Shown here: positions 21,431-31,274 of the stretch, piece after piece
Layout: each line of letters opens with the position of its first letter
How positions within the stretch are numbered: position 1 is the stretch's first letter
Source of the DNA: Temnothorax longispinosus
Taxonomy: Eukaryota; Arthropoda; Insecta; Hymenoptera; Formicidae
Direction of reading: 5' to 3'
Assembly: GCF_030848805.1 (NCBI RefSeq)
Contig: NC_092369.1
Coordinates: forward strand, 4,200,907 to 4,264,906
Length of the DNA stretch: 64,000 nucleotides
The notes under the pieces: model-generated
Told to the model about the DNA's origin: nothing
Database searches by the model: none
What the model saw: only the letters and a program-made list of their open reading frames with translations
Program-made: the position numbers and the translations under genes

Positions 21431-21886
21431 TTCAGACGTAACTGTGTCGTGCCCGTACCGTGACTGTACCGTGCAAGGACAGAAAGATTAGTCAATAAAG
21501 ATAAGATTTACATAGAAATGTTTATATGTAACCGTGACCAATGCCGGCCCGTCTGTATTCATGGCTGCACGGTTGCCATGATCGGCGAGGTTATTTTTAT
21601 TACAAATACGGCTCGAGCCGGTACGACGGTGTTTTCATCGGAAACGTGTTCGAACGTAAACGTCGTACTGTGCGAGCCGTATTTGTAAAAATAACGTCGC
21701 TGATCATGGTGACCGTGAGCCATGAATACGGACGAGCCAGCACTGGTACGGTCACGATTACATATAAATATTTCTATGTAAATCTTATCGTCTTTATTAA
21801 CTAATCTTTCTGTCCGTGCACGGTACAGTCACGGTAGTCACGGTACGGTCACGGTACCATGTCACAATTATGTCTGAATTGACCAT
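21431..21886. mobile_element. Long inverted-repeat element, ~455 bp
   Basis: Arms of about 200 bp pair: GGACAGAAAGATTAGT, AAGATTTACATAGAAAT, CGTATTCATGGCT and AAATACGGCTCG recur complemented. Terminal parts are rich in CCGTGAC/GTCACGG repeats. No coding content. Confidence 0.75.
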
Positions 21887-22029
21887 AATACTCACATGTC
21901 TCCTCACGTGCGCAGCGCAACAATGGATTGTCTCTCGATTGTGACGACTTCGATACGTGTATCGCGCGCTCTGGCGGCGCTTTCTAAAACACACACATGA
22001 CGGACACACATGTCGGATACGCATGTGCG

Positions 22030-22304
22030 CCCCTCAACCAATTACGTTCTTTGTCTCTGCGTGACGGCCATTTTCTTCATCTTTGCGATACGGCCATTTT
22101 CTCTACGCCTGTCATTGGCGGTTATCACCGACCAATCAGAAAGGTCGCGATTGCGAGTTAATCTATTATGCGTTTATGGATTGATCGCCATCTAAAGATC
22201 GAGTGAAGCGAAAGTTTAAGTTAGTGAATTCAGTGAATTTAGTGAATTCGATTGATTTCAAGGATAGGCGAGAAGAGGAAAAATTCAGAGGAAGTATTCA
22301 AGGA
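22030..22304 (+). promoter_or_regulatory. Probable promoter and first non-coding exon (plus strand)
   Basis: Two GGCCATTTTCT motifs (22067 and 22090 area; YY1/Pho-like GCCAT cores), an ATTGGCGG and a CCAATCAG box, then short GTGAAT repeats and an AGGA|GTAAGT donor at 22305. There is no ATG-initiated frame before the donor. If real, the gene's next exon is lost or lies far to the right, because a gypsy element is inserted 280 bp downstream. Confidence 0.4.
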
Positions 22305-22585
22305 GTAAGTTCTATTATTTTTCACTTAAAATACTTGAAAAAATATTATTTTATTGTACATTTATAATGAATGTGGCATACATTTTTAGGTTAACTTTTT
22401 TTGTCGGTTATACGAATACCCCAAAATTACCGATTGTGCTTTCAGATTCTGTAGAATGGATAAAAACGTTTATACGAAAACGTCGAATATAATGCTTGTT
22501 AAAGGAAAGGCATTCAAAGTCGACCAAACAATTTGAGAAAATTTAGCACGCTCAGGCATGGTATATCGCACAGCAGTGAACGTAT

Positions 22586-22884
22586 TGTTGCGCTCGACCG
22601 CGCGTTCGCAGCACACACTCTCACGCACTCACTCGCGAACGCGGCGCGCAATCCCGTTACCGGGAATAAACACTCACAAATAGAAAAGAACTCGTTTAAT
22701 GCAGTAATGTAATAGAACAATGGCTCGTGAACACGTCTGAACGGTTCGAAGGCCCGGCGGAGAATCTGACAGACGGCAGAAGTAAACAAACAAACGCAAC
22801 AGCTCGTCGTCAAGGCTCGACGTCACGCAGCGCTTCGCGACTGCTTTTCGGGCTTCTACCGGGCGTCTCGGCACGGGCGCAACA
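22586..22884 (-). repeat. 3' LTR
   Basis: TGTTGCG…GCGCAACA, 299 bp, the same sequence as 28125-28423 by eye. Confidence 0.95.
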
Positions 22885-22900
22885 CTGCCCCCTTTCTTCC
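22885..22900 (-). promoter_or_regulatory. Polypurine tract
   Basis: Sense strand GGAAGAAAGGGGGCAG lies directly before the 3' LTR, the expected plus-strand primer position. Confidence 0.75.
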
Positions 22901-23470
22901 TAGATTGTCGCCCCGACAATCAAAGGGGAGCAGCGCCCAGACGAGTACAGCTTCTTGCCGCCACGACCTTCTCCTCACAATCGACCTCTGGGAAGAGCTG
23001 GCCAGACTCTCCCAAGCCGTCTTCAGGAGGGCCGTCCGCACTGTCTCGCCCTCGAGTCCTCCGGAACTCCGAAATGTCGTCCTCTTCCTCGACCGTTGCT
23101 CTCCCGCGAAATCTTCGGACAAGGGGGGGGGGAACTTCCCGTGGACCCTGCGCCCCGCAGGGCTCCCCAGGTCCCCGCCCGGCATTCGCCCTATGGCCCA
23201 CGGGAAAACCACGGGTCAAAAACCGTGGGCAGGCGGTCCACTTCGGATTGGGAGTTCTGGCTGTCGATCTGCCACACGTGGAGACTCCTATCGATCTCAC
23301 CAACACATGCCGTCGATTTCCTCTAAAACAAAAAGTCATACGACGCACAGAAACAAAGAACAACATAACACTTTAAAGATTAAAAAGAATCAATCACAAG
23401 ACTTTTTTTTTGTAAACATTTTTATTTATAATCTGTTCCAAATAAAATTCACTACAAACCGGGCTCCGTT
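22901..23470 (-). other. Untranslated 3' region of the gypsy element
   Basis: About 570 bp between the pol stop and the polypurine tract. Overlapping frames are open on both strands because of GC-rich composition, but none resembles an envelope protein. A CCCACGG…CCGTGGG hairpin lies near 23198-23228. Confidence 0.55.
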
Positions 23471-25666
23471 CTACTCTAACCTTCCCCCTATCAACTTCCT
23501 TTCAGAATATAAAGCTAGCCTGTCCGAGTGGACAACCTTTCTTTTATGTCTGGGAGACCTTTGGATGCAATATACCACGTCGCTCAATTTCTTCACTATG
23601 CAAAAGGGCCCCTCCCAGTTGCTTTGTAATTTTGAGGCTTTTCCTTTAGTTCTGCGAGGATTGTAGAACCAAACTTTTTGCCCTTCTTCAAAAAGAATTC
23701 GCCTAGCTCCACGATCAAACCAGGCCTTCACCCGGGAAGATTTAACATCCATACGCTCTCTTACTATAGAATGGATTTCTTCAAATTTTGACTTCAAATT
23801 TCTAACGAAGCTTCCCACTAACTGCGCCTCCTCCTCATAAAGCCTTGGAGGACCTCCCTGTAACAAATCCAAGGGTAATTTTAAATCTCGAGCAAAACAT
23901 AATTCCGCAGAAGTAAAGCCAGTTGTCTCATGTTTTGAAGACCTATAAGCTAACAAAAACATGGGAATCCACCGATCCCAATCCTTTTGACTATCAGAAA
24001 CAAACTTTGCTAGATAGTTAGTAATAGTCTGGTGTTGTCGCTCTACTTGTCCATCTGACTGAAGATGTAAGGCAGTAGTTCTCGTTTTTTTAATCCCAAG
24101 AAGATCCATTAACTCTGCGAACAACTTCGACTCAAAGTTCTTTCCCTGATCGGTATGCACTTCCAAGGGAACTCCATATCTAGAGACAAATTGATTTACG
24201 AAGATCTCCGCCACAGTTTTAGCTCTAATATTTCTTAGAGGAAATGCTTCCACCCATTTGGTAAAACAATCTACAATAACAAGGAGATATCTGTTTCCGG
24301 AATTGGTTGTAGGGAGGGGGCCAAGAACGTCCATTTGAATTCTCGCAAATGGTGCCCCAACATTGTAGATTTGTAAAGGGGATTTCCCCTTCTCAGAGGG
24401 ACCTCTTTTAGAGACGCAGGCTTCACATGACCTGCACCAATCCTCAACATCCTGCTTACAAGTTGCCCAATAAAAGCGCCTTCGAACTTTTTCCAAAGTT
24501 TTATTAATTCCAAAATGCCCACCTGAAGAAGAATTGTGGGCTTCTTCAAGAATTTCCTTGACCCGATTTCGAGGAGCAACAAGCTGAAGAAAGCTTGTTT
24601 TCAGACTTGGAGCTTCCCACCTTTTATAAAGAATTCCTTCTCTTAGAATTAGCGCATCCCAATGCGACCAATAAATTTGGGCAGAAACATTCCTATCAGG
24701 GATCTCAGAACGCGGAGGACGGATTCCAGCTTGCTTACCCCGTAGGATAAAAGCTATTCCCTCGTCCTTTCCTTGTTCCTTTTGCCAAATTTCCAAATTC
24801 TCTCCCTGTAGAACTAATCGAGCAATCGTTTTATCCAATTCCTCCGTAGACTTCTTCTCAATCTTGGCACAATAATTACAATCGGACTTCTCACATTGTC
24901 GTCTGGACAATCCATCAGCATTTTTATGTGATAGCCCCTTTCGATGCACAATCTCGAATTCATACTCTTGGAGTCTTTCCAGCCAGCGTGCCAGCTGTCC
25001 CTCTAAATCCCTGAAGGACATAAGCCACTTCAAAGAAACGTGATCTGTGCGAATTAAAAATTTCCGTCCTAAAAGATAGTGGCGGAAAAATTTTATTGAG
25101 TCTACTGCCGCTAAGAGTTCCCGCCGAGTAACGCAATAATTTCTCTCAGCTTTATTGAGAACCCGACTAAAAAAAGCTATGACTCTCTCTTCTCCCTCCT
25201 GTTTCTGCGATAACACCGCGCCAATACCGATATTCGAAGCATCGGTATCCAAAACAAATCCTCCCTCCCCTTTAAGAAAGGAAAGTACCGGAGGGGAAGA
25301 TAAAACCCGCTTTAATTCTTCAAACGTTTTTCGACATTTTTCTCCCCAAATGAATTTAGTCTGATTTCCCGTAAGAGCGTAAAGAGGTCTTGCTAAAGAA
25401 GAAAATCCTTTAACAAATTTACGATAGTATGAGCAAAATCCTAAGAAACTTCGTAATTGTGTTTTGGTATGTGGAACCGACCAATCCGTAACCGCGGATA
25501 TTTTTTCGGGATCCGTGGCTATGCCCTCCGCCGAAACTACATGCCCCAAATATTTTACACTCTTTCTAAAAAAAGTACATTTTTTTGGATTAACTTTCAA
25601 ATTCATTTTTCTTAATCGTAATAGTACCGTCTTTAAATTCTCCATCATTTCAGAAAAACTTTCCAA
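23471..25666 (-). CDS. pol: pol, second part: RT thumb, RNase H, integrase
   Basis: 731 residues in the frame after the break. They begin in the RT thumb (YLGHVVSAEG, FLGFCSYYRKFV), then RNase H (VLDTDASNIGIGAVL, with RTDHVSLKWL), then the integrase HHCC finger (GGHFGINKTL … CRSCEACVSKRG) and the DDE core (QMDVLGPLP, VHTDQGKNFES, and the Glu in DGQVERQH). A GPFCIVKKL…HSDRLALY C-terminal module ends it. Integrase inserts the cDNA copy. The first Met is an artefact of the frame break, not a real start. Confidence 0.9.
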   Translation of the reverse strand: MESFSEMMENLKTVLLRLRKMNLKVNPKKCTFFRKSVKYLGHVVSAEGIATDPEKISAVTDWSVPHTKTQLRSFLGFCSYYRKFVKGFSSLARPLYALTGNQTKFIWGEKCRKTFEELKRVLSSPPVLSFLKGEGGFVLDTDASNIGIGAVLSQKQEGEERVIAFFSRVLNKAERNYCVTRRELLAAVDSIKFFRHYLLGRKFLIRTDHVSLKWLMSFRDLEGQLARWLERLQEYEFEIVHRKGLSHKNADGLSRRQCEKSDCNYCAKIEKKSTEELDKTIARLVLQGENLEIWQKEQGKDEGIAFILRGKQAGIRPPRSEIPDRNVSAQIYWSHWDALILREGILYKRWEAPSLKTSFLQLVAPRNRVKEILEEAHNSSSGGHFGINKTLEKVRRRFYWATCKQDVEDWCRSCEACVSKRGPSEKGKSPLQIYNVGAPFARIQMDVLGPLPTTNSGNRYLLVIVDCFTKWVEAFPLRNIRAKTVAEIFVNQFVSRYGVPLEVHTDQGKNFESKLFAELMDLLGIKKTRTTALHLQSDGQVERQHQTITNYLAKFVSDSQKDWDRWIPMFLLAYRSSKHETTGFTSAELCFARDLKLPLDLLQGGPPRLYEEEAQLVGSFVRNLKSKFEEIHSIVRERMDVKSSRVKAWFDRGARRILFEEGQKVWFYNPRRTKGKASKLQSNWEGPFCIVKKLSDVVYCIQRSPRHKRKVVHSDRLALYSERKLIGGRLE

Positions 25667-26795
25667 AAATTATTACATCATCGAGATAAACCAAGCAAAT
25701 TTTTGACAATAAATCTCTTAAAACTTTCTCCATCAGACGTTGAAATGTAGCAGGGGCATTGCAGAGGCCAAAGGGCATGACGACAAATTGCCACAACCCA
25801 TTTCCAATAGAAAACGCAGTTTTCTCTTTATCCTCGGAACGAATCTTTATTTGCCAATATCCGCTCTTAAGATCTAAAGTACAGAACCAAACGTTACCTG
25901 ATAATTGGTCGAATATGTCATCGATTCTGGGTATAGGATGAGAATCTTTCTTAGTTAAATAATTCAGCTTCCGATAATCCACACAGAATCTAATTGTACC
26001 GTCTTTTTTTCTGACCAAAACTACAGGCGAAATCCAGGGGCTTTGTGACTTCTCAATTACCCCTTGTTTCCACATATCCTCAATTATTTTATTTACTTCC
26101 TTCCTCATGTGGACAGGAATACGACGAGGGACCTGTTTAATAGGGGAAGAATCTCTCACATTTATCACATGTTCAATAATATCGCAATTTCCTGCAACAA
26201 TAGTTTCGGAAAACACATCCCGGAAATCTTTCAGAAAATCGGCAAACATTTCCTTCTGAGCCTCATTTAGACTCTCAGAATTATTTTCGAAAAGTTCTTT
26301 TAAGATAGAAGAGTCTACCTCGACAGAAGTTTCAACACGAGAACAATCAAAATTTTTTTTCTCATTCAATTCGGAATTAAAGAAAGGTTCAAAAATATTT
26401 TCCAAATTCACTTTCTCAAGAAAATCCTTTCCTAATAAACATTGATCGCTAATTTCTGCAACAAACAAAAAGATCTCTACGGAAAATCTACCAATTTGAA
26501 CTTTCATTAAGACTTTAGATTCTACAGAAACTCTTTCTCCAGTCGGATATCTTAAATTACAGTTTCCTATTTTAATTCTCTCTACTTCTTTTCCAATAAA
26601 AGTTTCATTAACAATCGAGACATCGGAGCCCGTATCTATCTTGAAAGAACAGCATTTTTTGTTTAATAAACCTTTATAATAGAAATCTTTCTTATTGTTA
26701 ATTTCTAAATGTTCAAAATGAACAATACCGACTTTCGGGGAATTCTTCACAAAAGTTGAGCCCACCCCGCCAAGCTCAACTAAATCGCGTTTCCC
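25650..26795 (-). CDS. pol: pol, first part: protease and RT fingers/palm
   Basis: The frame is open from 26795, where a TGA precedes GGG AAA, and is entered by -1 frameshift from gag; there is no ATG near its beginning. Protease motif FKIDTGSDVSIV lies near residues 45-55. RT motifs are WISPVVLVRKKDG, FCVDYRKLN, LDLKSGYWQI and LVYLDDVIIFG. The frame ends four codons later at a TGA. The following RT sequence continues in another frame, so one base appears to be missing near 25660 in an A/T run. An assembly error is as likely as a mutation. Confidence 0.9.
   Translation of the reverse strand, partial: GKRDLVELGGVGSTFVKNSPKVGIVHFEHLEINNKKDFYYKGLLNKKCCSFKIDTGSDVSIVNETFIGKEVERIKIGNCNLRYPTGERVSVESKVLMKVQIGRFSVEIFLFVAEISDQCLLGKDFLEKVNLENIFEPFFNSELNEKKNFDCSRVETSVEVDSSILKELFENNSESLNEAQKEMFADFLKDFRDVFSETIVAGNCDIIEHVINVRDSSPIKQVPRRIPVHMRKEVNKIIEDMWKQGVIEKSQSPWISPVVLVRKKDGTIRFCVDYRKLNYLTKKDSHPIPRIDDIFDQLSGNVWFCTLDLKSGYWQIKIRSEDKEKTAFSIGNGLWQFVVMPFGLCNAPATFQRLMEKVLRDLLSKICLVYLDDVIIFGKFF
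26736..26795 (-). promoter_or_regulatory. Programmed -1 ribosomal frameshift signal with pseudoknot
   Basis: Slippery heptamer G GGA AAC (26795-26789) in the gag frame, a 7-nt spacer (26788-26782), then an 8-bp stem AGTTGAGC (26781-26774) / GCTCAACT (26761-26754). Its 12-nt loop contains CGGGG (26769-26765), complementary to CCCCG at 26740-26736, forming an H-type pseudoknot. Gag stops at TAG 26782-26780, inside the stem. The -1 frame reads GGG AAA CGC straight into protease. Confidence 0.85.
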
Positions 26796-28066
26796 TCATT
26801 AGGGCATTCTGACTGGAAATGCCCGGTTTTACCGCACGTCCAACACTCCCCCCGGCCGGCGCCAAATTTGCTGCCTCGCCAATTCCCTTTCGGGCCCTTT
26901 CCCTCCTTATCCTTTTCCTCAGTCTTCCCTCCGACATCACGTTCCTCATTCTTTACCAAATTTCTATCTCCCTTTTTCACGAAATTCTTGTTTAAATTCT
27001 CCCTGTATCTCTCCGAATTATCCCCCTGGATAACTTTGAGCGCTTTAGCCCTTTCAACGGCCAGAATTAAGGAGGTTATTCCCTCCATCTGAAGCGCTCG
27101 CCGAATAAAATTATCGGAAACGCCCGTAACGAATTGCGCACAAGCGATTTTATCGCGAAGCTCATATGGGCACTCGGGGTACGCCAGGCGCGAAAGTTTG
27201 TCAATTTCGGATCCGAGTGTCGCCAAATCCTCCCCGAATTTTTGTTTACGGTTCGTAAACGCGACGTAACAGTTCTGTGATTGTTGTCCCTCCCCGAAAC
27301 GCAACTCAAGTTTTGTTTTAAGTTCCGCGAAATCTAACCGCTCGACATCTTGAACCGTTTCCAAGACCGAGCGTGCCTTTCCCCTCAGGCTCGAAGCCAA
27401 CGCGATCGTTTTTGTGGCGTCATCCCAATGGTTCGCACGCGCGATCAAACTCAATTGCGAGAAATATTCTTGTAACGGGGTTGTTCCGTCGTACGTGTCG
27501 GGTTTCAGTTTGTACCCCAGGTCGGCACTCGCGACCGCGACACTATCACTCGCGTGTATTTGCGTTCCCACGCCGCTCGAGATCGCGTCTCTTTCTCCCG
27601 CACGCGCGACTCGCGCTACCGCGGCGCTCGAGATCGCGTCCCTTTCGCTCGCGTGCGCGTCTCGCGTCCCCGCGCCGCTCGGGATCGCGTCCCCCTCACT
27701 CGCGTGCGCGTCTCGCGCTTCCGCGCCGTTCGAAACCGCGATACTTCCGCGTGTGACTCGCGTCCCTGCGCCGGCGCCGCTCGCGACTCGCGTCTCCGAG
27801 TCTCCAGACGCTCTATTATTAGAATGACTTAGCTGTGTTTGTGCGCCGGAGTTCATCCCTCGGAGAAGACGGAGCTCCTTCTCCTGCCGGCGGAACGTCT
27901 CGGCGTACTCCCTCTCCCTCCGCGCCTGTTCCTCGCGCAGGAGCCGGACTTCCTGAATGACGGTCCGAAGACTCTCAACAACCGTCGTCATTGCCGTCGC
28001 TTCAGCCGAATCCTGTTCGCACGAACGCTGAGGTGTCTCCACCCGGAGTCTCTTCCTCGTGGCCAT
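26780..28066 (-). CDS. gag: gag polyprotein
   Basis: The ATG at 28066 (MATRKRLRVE) is preferred: the frame is open further upstream to an ATG at 28153, but that lies inside the LTR and the frame there crosses the primer site. The protein is about 428 residues: a coiled-coil segment (VIQEVRLLREEQARREREY), a low-complexity middle of repeated RDAHASE-type units, a capsid-like domain from about residue 185 (EYFSQLSLIARANHW) and a CCHC knuckle CWTCGKTGHFQSEC at the end. It forms particles and packages RNA. The frame is uninterrupted. Confidence 0.9.
   Translation of the reverse strand: MATRKRLRVETPQRSCEQDSAEATAMTTVVESLRTVIQEVRLLREEQARREREYAETFRRQEKELRLLRGMNSGAQTQLSHSNNRASGDSETRVASGAGAGTRVTRGSIAVSNGAEARDAHASEGDAIPSGAGTRDAHASERDAISSAAVARVARAGERDAISSGVGTQIHASDSVAVASADLGYKLKPDTYDGTTPLQEYFSQLSLIARANHWDDATKTIALASSLRGKARSVLETVQDVERLDFAELKTKLELRFGEGQQSQNCYVAFTNRKQKFGEDLATLGSEIDKLSRLAYPECPYELRDKIACAQFVTGVSDNFIRRALQMEGITSLILAVERAKALKVIQGDNSERYRENLNKNFVKKGDRNLVKNEERDVGGKTEEKDKEGKGPKGNWRGSKFGAGRGECWTCGKTGHFQSECPNEGNAI
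27540..27800 (-). repeat. Imperfect tandem repeat inside gag
   Basis: Units of about 57 bp containing GAGCGGCGC…GACGCGCACGCGAGTG-like blocks (sense) repeat about four times and encode ARDAHASEGDAIPSGAGT-like units in frame. Expansion without frame loss suggests selection on the frame or recency. Confidence 0.65.
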
Positions 28067-28103
28067 CGTGGTAATCGGGATAATGCTCGTCGTCGCTCGT
28101 CCG

Positions 28104-28121
28104 ATCCCGGACGAGCCCCCA
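28104..28121 (-). promoter_or_regulatory. Primer binding site, tRNA-Pro type
   Basis: Sense TGGGGGCTCGTCCGGGAT, three bases inside the 5' LTR. This is the 18-nt complement of the 3' end of animal tRNA-Pro, the same primer site known from murine leukaemia virus. Confidence 0.9.
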
Positions 28122-28124
28122 AAA

Positions 28125-28423
28125 TGTTGCGCTCGACCGCGCGTTCGCAGCACACACTCTCACGCACTCACTCGCGAACGCGGCGCGCAATCCCGTTACC
28201 GGGAATAAACACTCACAAATAGAAAAGAACTCGTTTAATGCAGTAATGTAATAGAACAATGGCTCGTGAACACGTCTGAACGGTTCGAAGGCCCGGCGGA
28301 GAATCTGACAGACGGCAGAAGTAAACAAACAAACGCAACAGCTCGTCGTCAAGGCTCGACGTCACGCAGCGCTTCGCGACTGCTTTTCGGGCTTCTACCG
28401 GGCGTCTCGGCACGGGCGCAACA
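28125..28423 (-). repeat. 5' LTR
   Basis: 299 bp, the same sequence as the 3' LTR by eye. No clear TATA box on the sense strand, so transcription is probably initiator-driven. Confidence 0.95.
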
Positions 28424-28758
28424 ATATTTACATTTACCGGAAACGTATAACGCTCACATTAACTGAAATTAGTACTTAATATATTTACGCATTTGGGGAT
28501 TTCATTATTTCTTATGGCATGTAAAGTTCGGCTGCTAATTGCATGAAAATAACGTTTCTCGTCAAATTCATCGGTTTTCAACTTACATAAGTAATGAACA
28601 AAATTCTATTCAGGAAATGTCATAACATTATTTTAAAGATCTAAACTAATACATTGAAAATAGTTTAATATTTTTTATATTGGAATCCAAGATATGACTC
28701 ATTTAAAAAAAAAAAAACGTTTTAAGTAAACAGATTTAGTAACCATACTTGTACTTAC

Positions 28759-28884
28759 AGTAGTAGATATGAGCTGCTTCGGTGATGAGAGTTTTTCTTT
28801 CTCGCGCATGTTACCGCCGGCTGATTTGGAGATATTTTTTATTTTTGCGTGCAACGCGGTTCGTATGTCTGCCGATTGATCTTT
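28759..28884 (-). CDS. Third visible exon of the MFAY gene
   Basis: 126 nt bounded by a TTTTTGTAG acceptor and GTAAGTAC donor, phase 0 at both ends, 42 codons: KDQSADIRTALHAKIKN then a basic/Ser-rich stretch. It joins in frame to the exon at 29491-29720. Nothing further left is recognisable before the gypsy element, so later exons are missing or beyond it. Confidence 0.65.
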
Positions 28885-29490
28885 CTACAAAAATACATAA
28901 AGAATTAAATTTTTATCTCCTAGGTGCCTTATTGTAAATACACCCTACTTTCTCAAAAACTAAATTGCAGGATACTACGAGATACATACTACGAAATATT
29001 TCAGATAAAAGTGCCAGTATTTCGTGGGGAGGGGGGGACGGCATTATTACTGTCTATATTTACAGCACAATTTCAGTCATTTCATAGTTGATATGTTTGT
29101 TTGTTTCAGAAACGTGTATTTTTTACGGGGCGTTGTTTACCGCATTTAATACAATATTTAAACAAAATTTCAATTGTTAACATTAATACAATAAATTTTA
29201 CATTTTTAAAACAAATTTCTTATGTCGTAATAGTATTTTTGTATGGAGTAAGATATAATAAAAAATAAAGGATTCATTTTCAAATAAAATAATTTGCCTT
29301 GAAATAACTGTAACGACCTCTAAATACAAAACTGCTCTAGTATCATTTTCTTTCCTTATAAGAATCCTGAAACTATTGTCTGAAACCTTCGGTATCTCCT
29401 ACATATTTAATGAAATTCGCGCGGGACAAAGTTATCGAACATCCTGTATACGTAATAGTATAAAAAATAATACATGGAATTAATTCTTAC

Positions 29491-29720
29491 CTTATTCTTT
29501 ATAATGGCGCCAGCATCGGTATCCATTGTGGTGGTATCGTCGGCCTCTTCTATTCTATTTTTTGCTGGCACTATTATTCTTTTCGTCTTACATATTTTAG
29601 CTTGTGCTTCTTCCAGACTATTTGAAATACGTATGCATTCGCAAGAATAATATATTAATTCGTAATGTACAATAAATTGTACAATGAGGATACGGGAATA
29701 ATACATACAAATTACTTCGG
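29491..29720 (-). CDS. Second exon of the MFAY gene
   Basis: The acceptor ATAATTACAG and donor AAG|GTAAGAATT bound 230 nt. It completes the split codon of exon 1 (G + CC) and ends in phase 0. It encodes YYSCECIRISNSLEEAQAKI and KRIIVPAKNR followed by an acidic tail. The YY…I…EEA…KRIIxP pattern resembles the second half of a small N-terminal domain found in many insect BEN-domain and related proteins. This is from memory of the family and not certain. Confidence 0.6.
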
Positions 29721-30181
29721 CTGTAATTATATTTGTAATTAGTAATAACATTGATTTTAATTAATTTAAAAAAAGTAATTAGTAATTAAATAATTATTTA
29801 TTAAATATATGTCCATCTCTGATCAGAACTGTCCTAGAGAACTTCTTAATTGAATGCATGAAAAGTAATTTTACTTTACTTTTGCACAATAAAACATTTG
29901 CTGGTTGTGGCATGTGCAAATTAGTTTTTGACAATTGTTTATATAGGCCGTAGATTATTTAATGTGTCAGAACTAGCAGGAACTGTGTATGCTTCGTCAA
30001 AATCGGTCGAAAACATATTACAAAAAAATTTTAATATTTATAAGTGTGCTACGCGGGAAGTTAATCGGCACGACATTTTTCAAATATCTGTTTTTTCACT
30101 GAAAAGCACATGGTAGAAAAACCATGTGCTTTTACAATCTCGTTCAAACATATTATATTACTTACATAAAATATAGCTTAC

Positions 30182-30353
30182 CTTCAACGAAAATTATGAG
30201 CCCTTGGCATTTTGTTTCCCCGCACTGAACTTTGTAATATTTATTTTTATGCCAATTGGCCTTGTTGAAAGATTTTATTTTGTTAACTTCCACAATAATG
30301 TCTTTGTCTTCATGACGTGCGCATGGCACTGTAAACTTCATGTACGCGAACAT
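30182..30353 (-). CDS. First coding exon of the MFAY gene (BEN-protein-like N-terminus?)
   Basis: ATG at 30353 gives MFAYMKFTV, then DIIVEVNKIKSFNKANWHKN and YYKVQC, ending at a GAAG|GTAAGC donor in phase 1. MFAYxxF…VxxIKxF…YxV is the start I associate with ant/insect BEN-domain-type nuclear proteins. Three exons with perfectly matching phases (57+76+42 codons) argue for a real gene. No DNA-binding domain is visible in the part present. A TATA box lies about 240 bp upstream. It is divergent from the transposase-like gene at 31118. Confidence 0.6.
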
Positions 30354-30594
30354 GTTACACGCATCTGCACTCAACGATCCCGCCGATTTGTTTAATAAAC
30401 ACACACGTGCCGCGGTATCAGGTCGCAGATTGTGATCGGGCAGATCGGGCACGGTTATTGCGGGGCAGTTAGGTCGCGATGATCACGCATAGAATCACGC
30501 GGACGGACAATAATGGGCAGGGGATCATGAACGACACAGAACAATGACCACTGGCACGCGCAGCGCGCAGTTTCGGCGAGGTATAATTGCCGCG

Positions 30595-30601
30595 CTTTAT
30601 A
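30595..30601 (-). promoter_or_regulatory. TATA box for the MFAY gene
   Basis: Minus-strand CGGTATAAAGCGCGG in a GC-rich island, with transcription expected to start near 30570 and a ~215-nt leader before the ATG. The island (30455-30840) also serves the plus-strand gene. Confidence 0.5.
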
Positions 30602-30829
30602 CCGCAGACAGGGGGCGTGCGCACGGTCGCAGAAAAACAGTGGTTTCCCCGCAAAGTGACTCTCGGAAGTTTTTCCGCCCCTACCTTCTTCCGCAATGTG
30701 GACATCCCCTCTACGACCATCCATTTCAATGTTTACAACTCACGTACATGCTAGCGTACATGTGTATGGTACCGCCTTTCTACATAAATCACGTCTACAA
30801 TCATACTAGAGTCCTGTCCGTGTGAAGGA

Positions 30830-30877
30830 GGGGAGCGAATTCAGTTTGCGTAAACATATTGTACGCTTCAAAAATAG
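30830..30877 (+). other. Probable non-coding first exon of the plus-strand transposase-like gene
   Basis: A short sequence ends AAATAG|GTAAGG at 30878. The next acceptor (TATATAG at 31096) leads into the ATG exon. No ATG precedes. Confidence 0.35.
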
Positions 30878-31117
30878 GTAAGGGTTTTATGCTTCTATGA
30901 TCTAATTCATGATAAGTATTTTGTTATTGTTTTGTTACAATGTTTATGTATTTGCAACTAATATAATTATTCAAATAAATCATATCCCGTAACGTGGACT
31001 TTTAAAACAATATGCACGTATAAAGATACATAGAAATAGGAAACGTTACATGTTAATTTGATACAAATCATATTCTTTTTAATATATGTTATATAGGCTC
31101 GCCCGCCCCCCAACACT

Positions 31118-31274
31118 ATGGATTTTACCGGCGAAGAACCGCCAAAACGGCAGAAAAGAAGATACAAGCGTTTCTTGGATCCAGCTTATCAAGAACATGA
31201 TGTATCTGCCAAAACACATGATTTGTGGGTGAAGAGATCAGCATCGCGGCAAATGAATACAACAAACAGTCCGA
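31118..31274 (+). CDS. Exon 1 of a transposase-domain protein (plus copy)
   Basis: ATG at 31118 encodes MDFTGEEPPKRQKRRYKRFL, then DPAYQEHD and a Ser/Thr-rich end. The CCGA|GTAAGT donor leaves one base, which joins in phase to the exon starting at 38396 after a 7.1-kb intron. A basic N-terminus followed by an acidic region is what the related minus-strand copy at 62732 also shows. Confidence 0.65.

Larger units (their letters stand above)
22586..28423 (-). mobile_element. Complete gypsy-type LTR retrotransposon
   Basis: 5838 bp with two 299-bp LTRs that read as identical, a tRNA-Pro primer site, gag, a -1 frameshift signal, pol (protease, RT, RNase H, integrase) and a polypurine tract; no envelope gene. 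Identical LTRs imply a very recent insertion. The immediate flanks are GTAT and ATAT, so the target duplication is not exact. One frame break in pol (near 25660) is the only lesion seen. Confidence 0.95.

Noticed and set aside
22856..23666. Overlapping 100-250-residue frames after pol, considered as an envelope or accessory gene
   Set aside because: No signal peptide, transmembrane segment or cysteine pattern; frames are open on both strands in GC-rich DNA.
27373..27832. Arg-rich plus-strand frames opposite gag
   Set aside because: Antisense of the repeated gag region.
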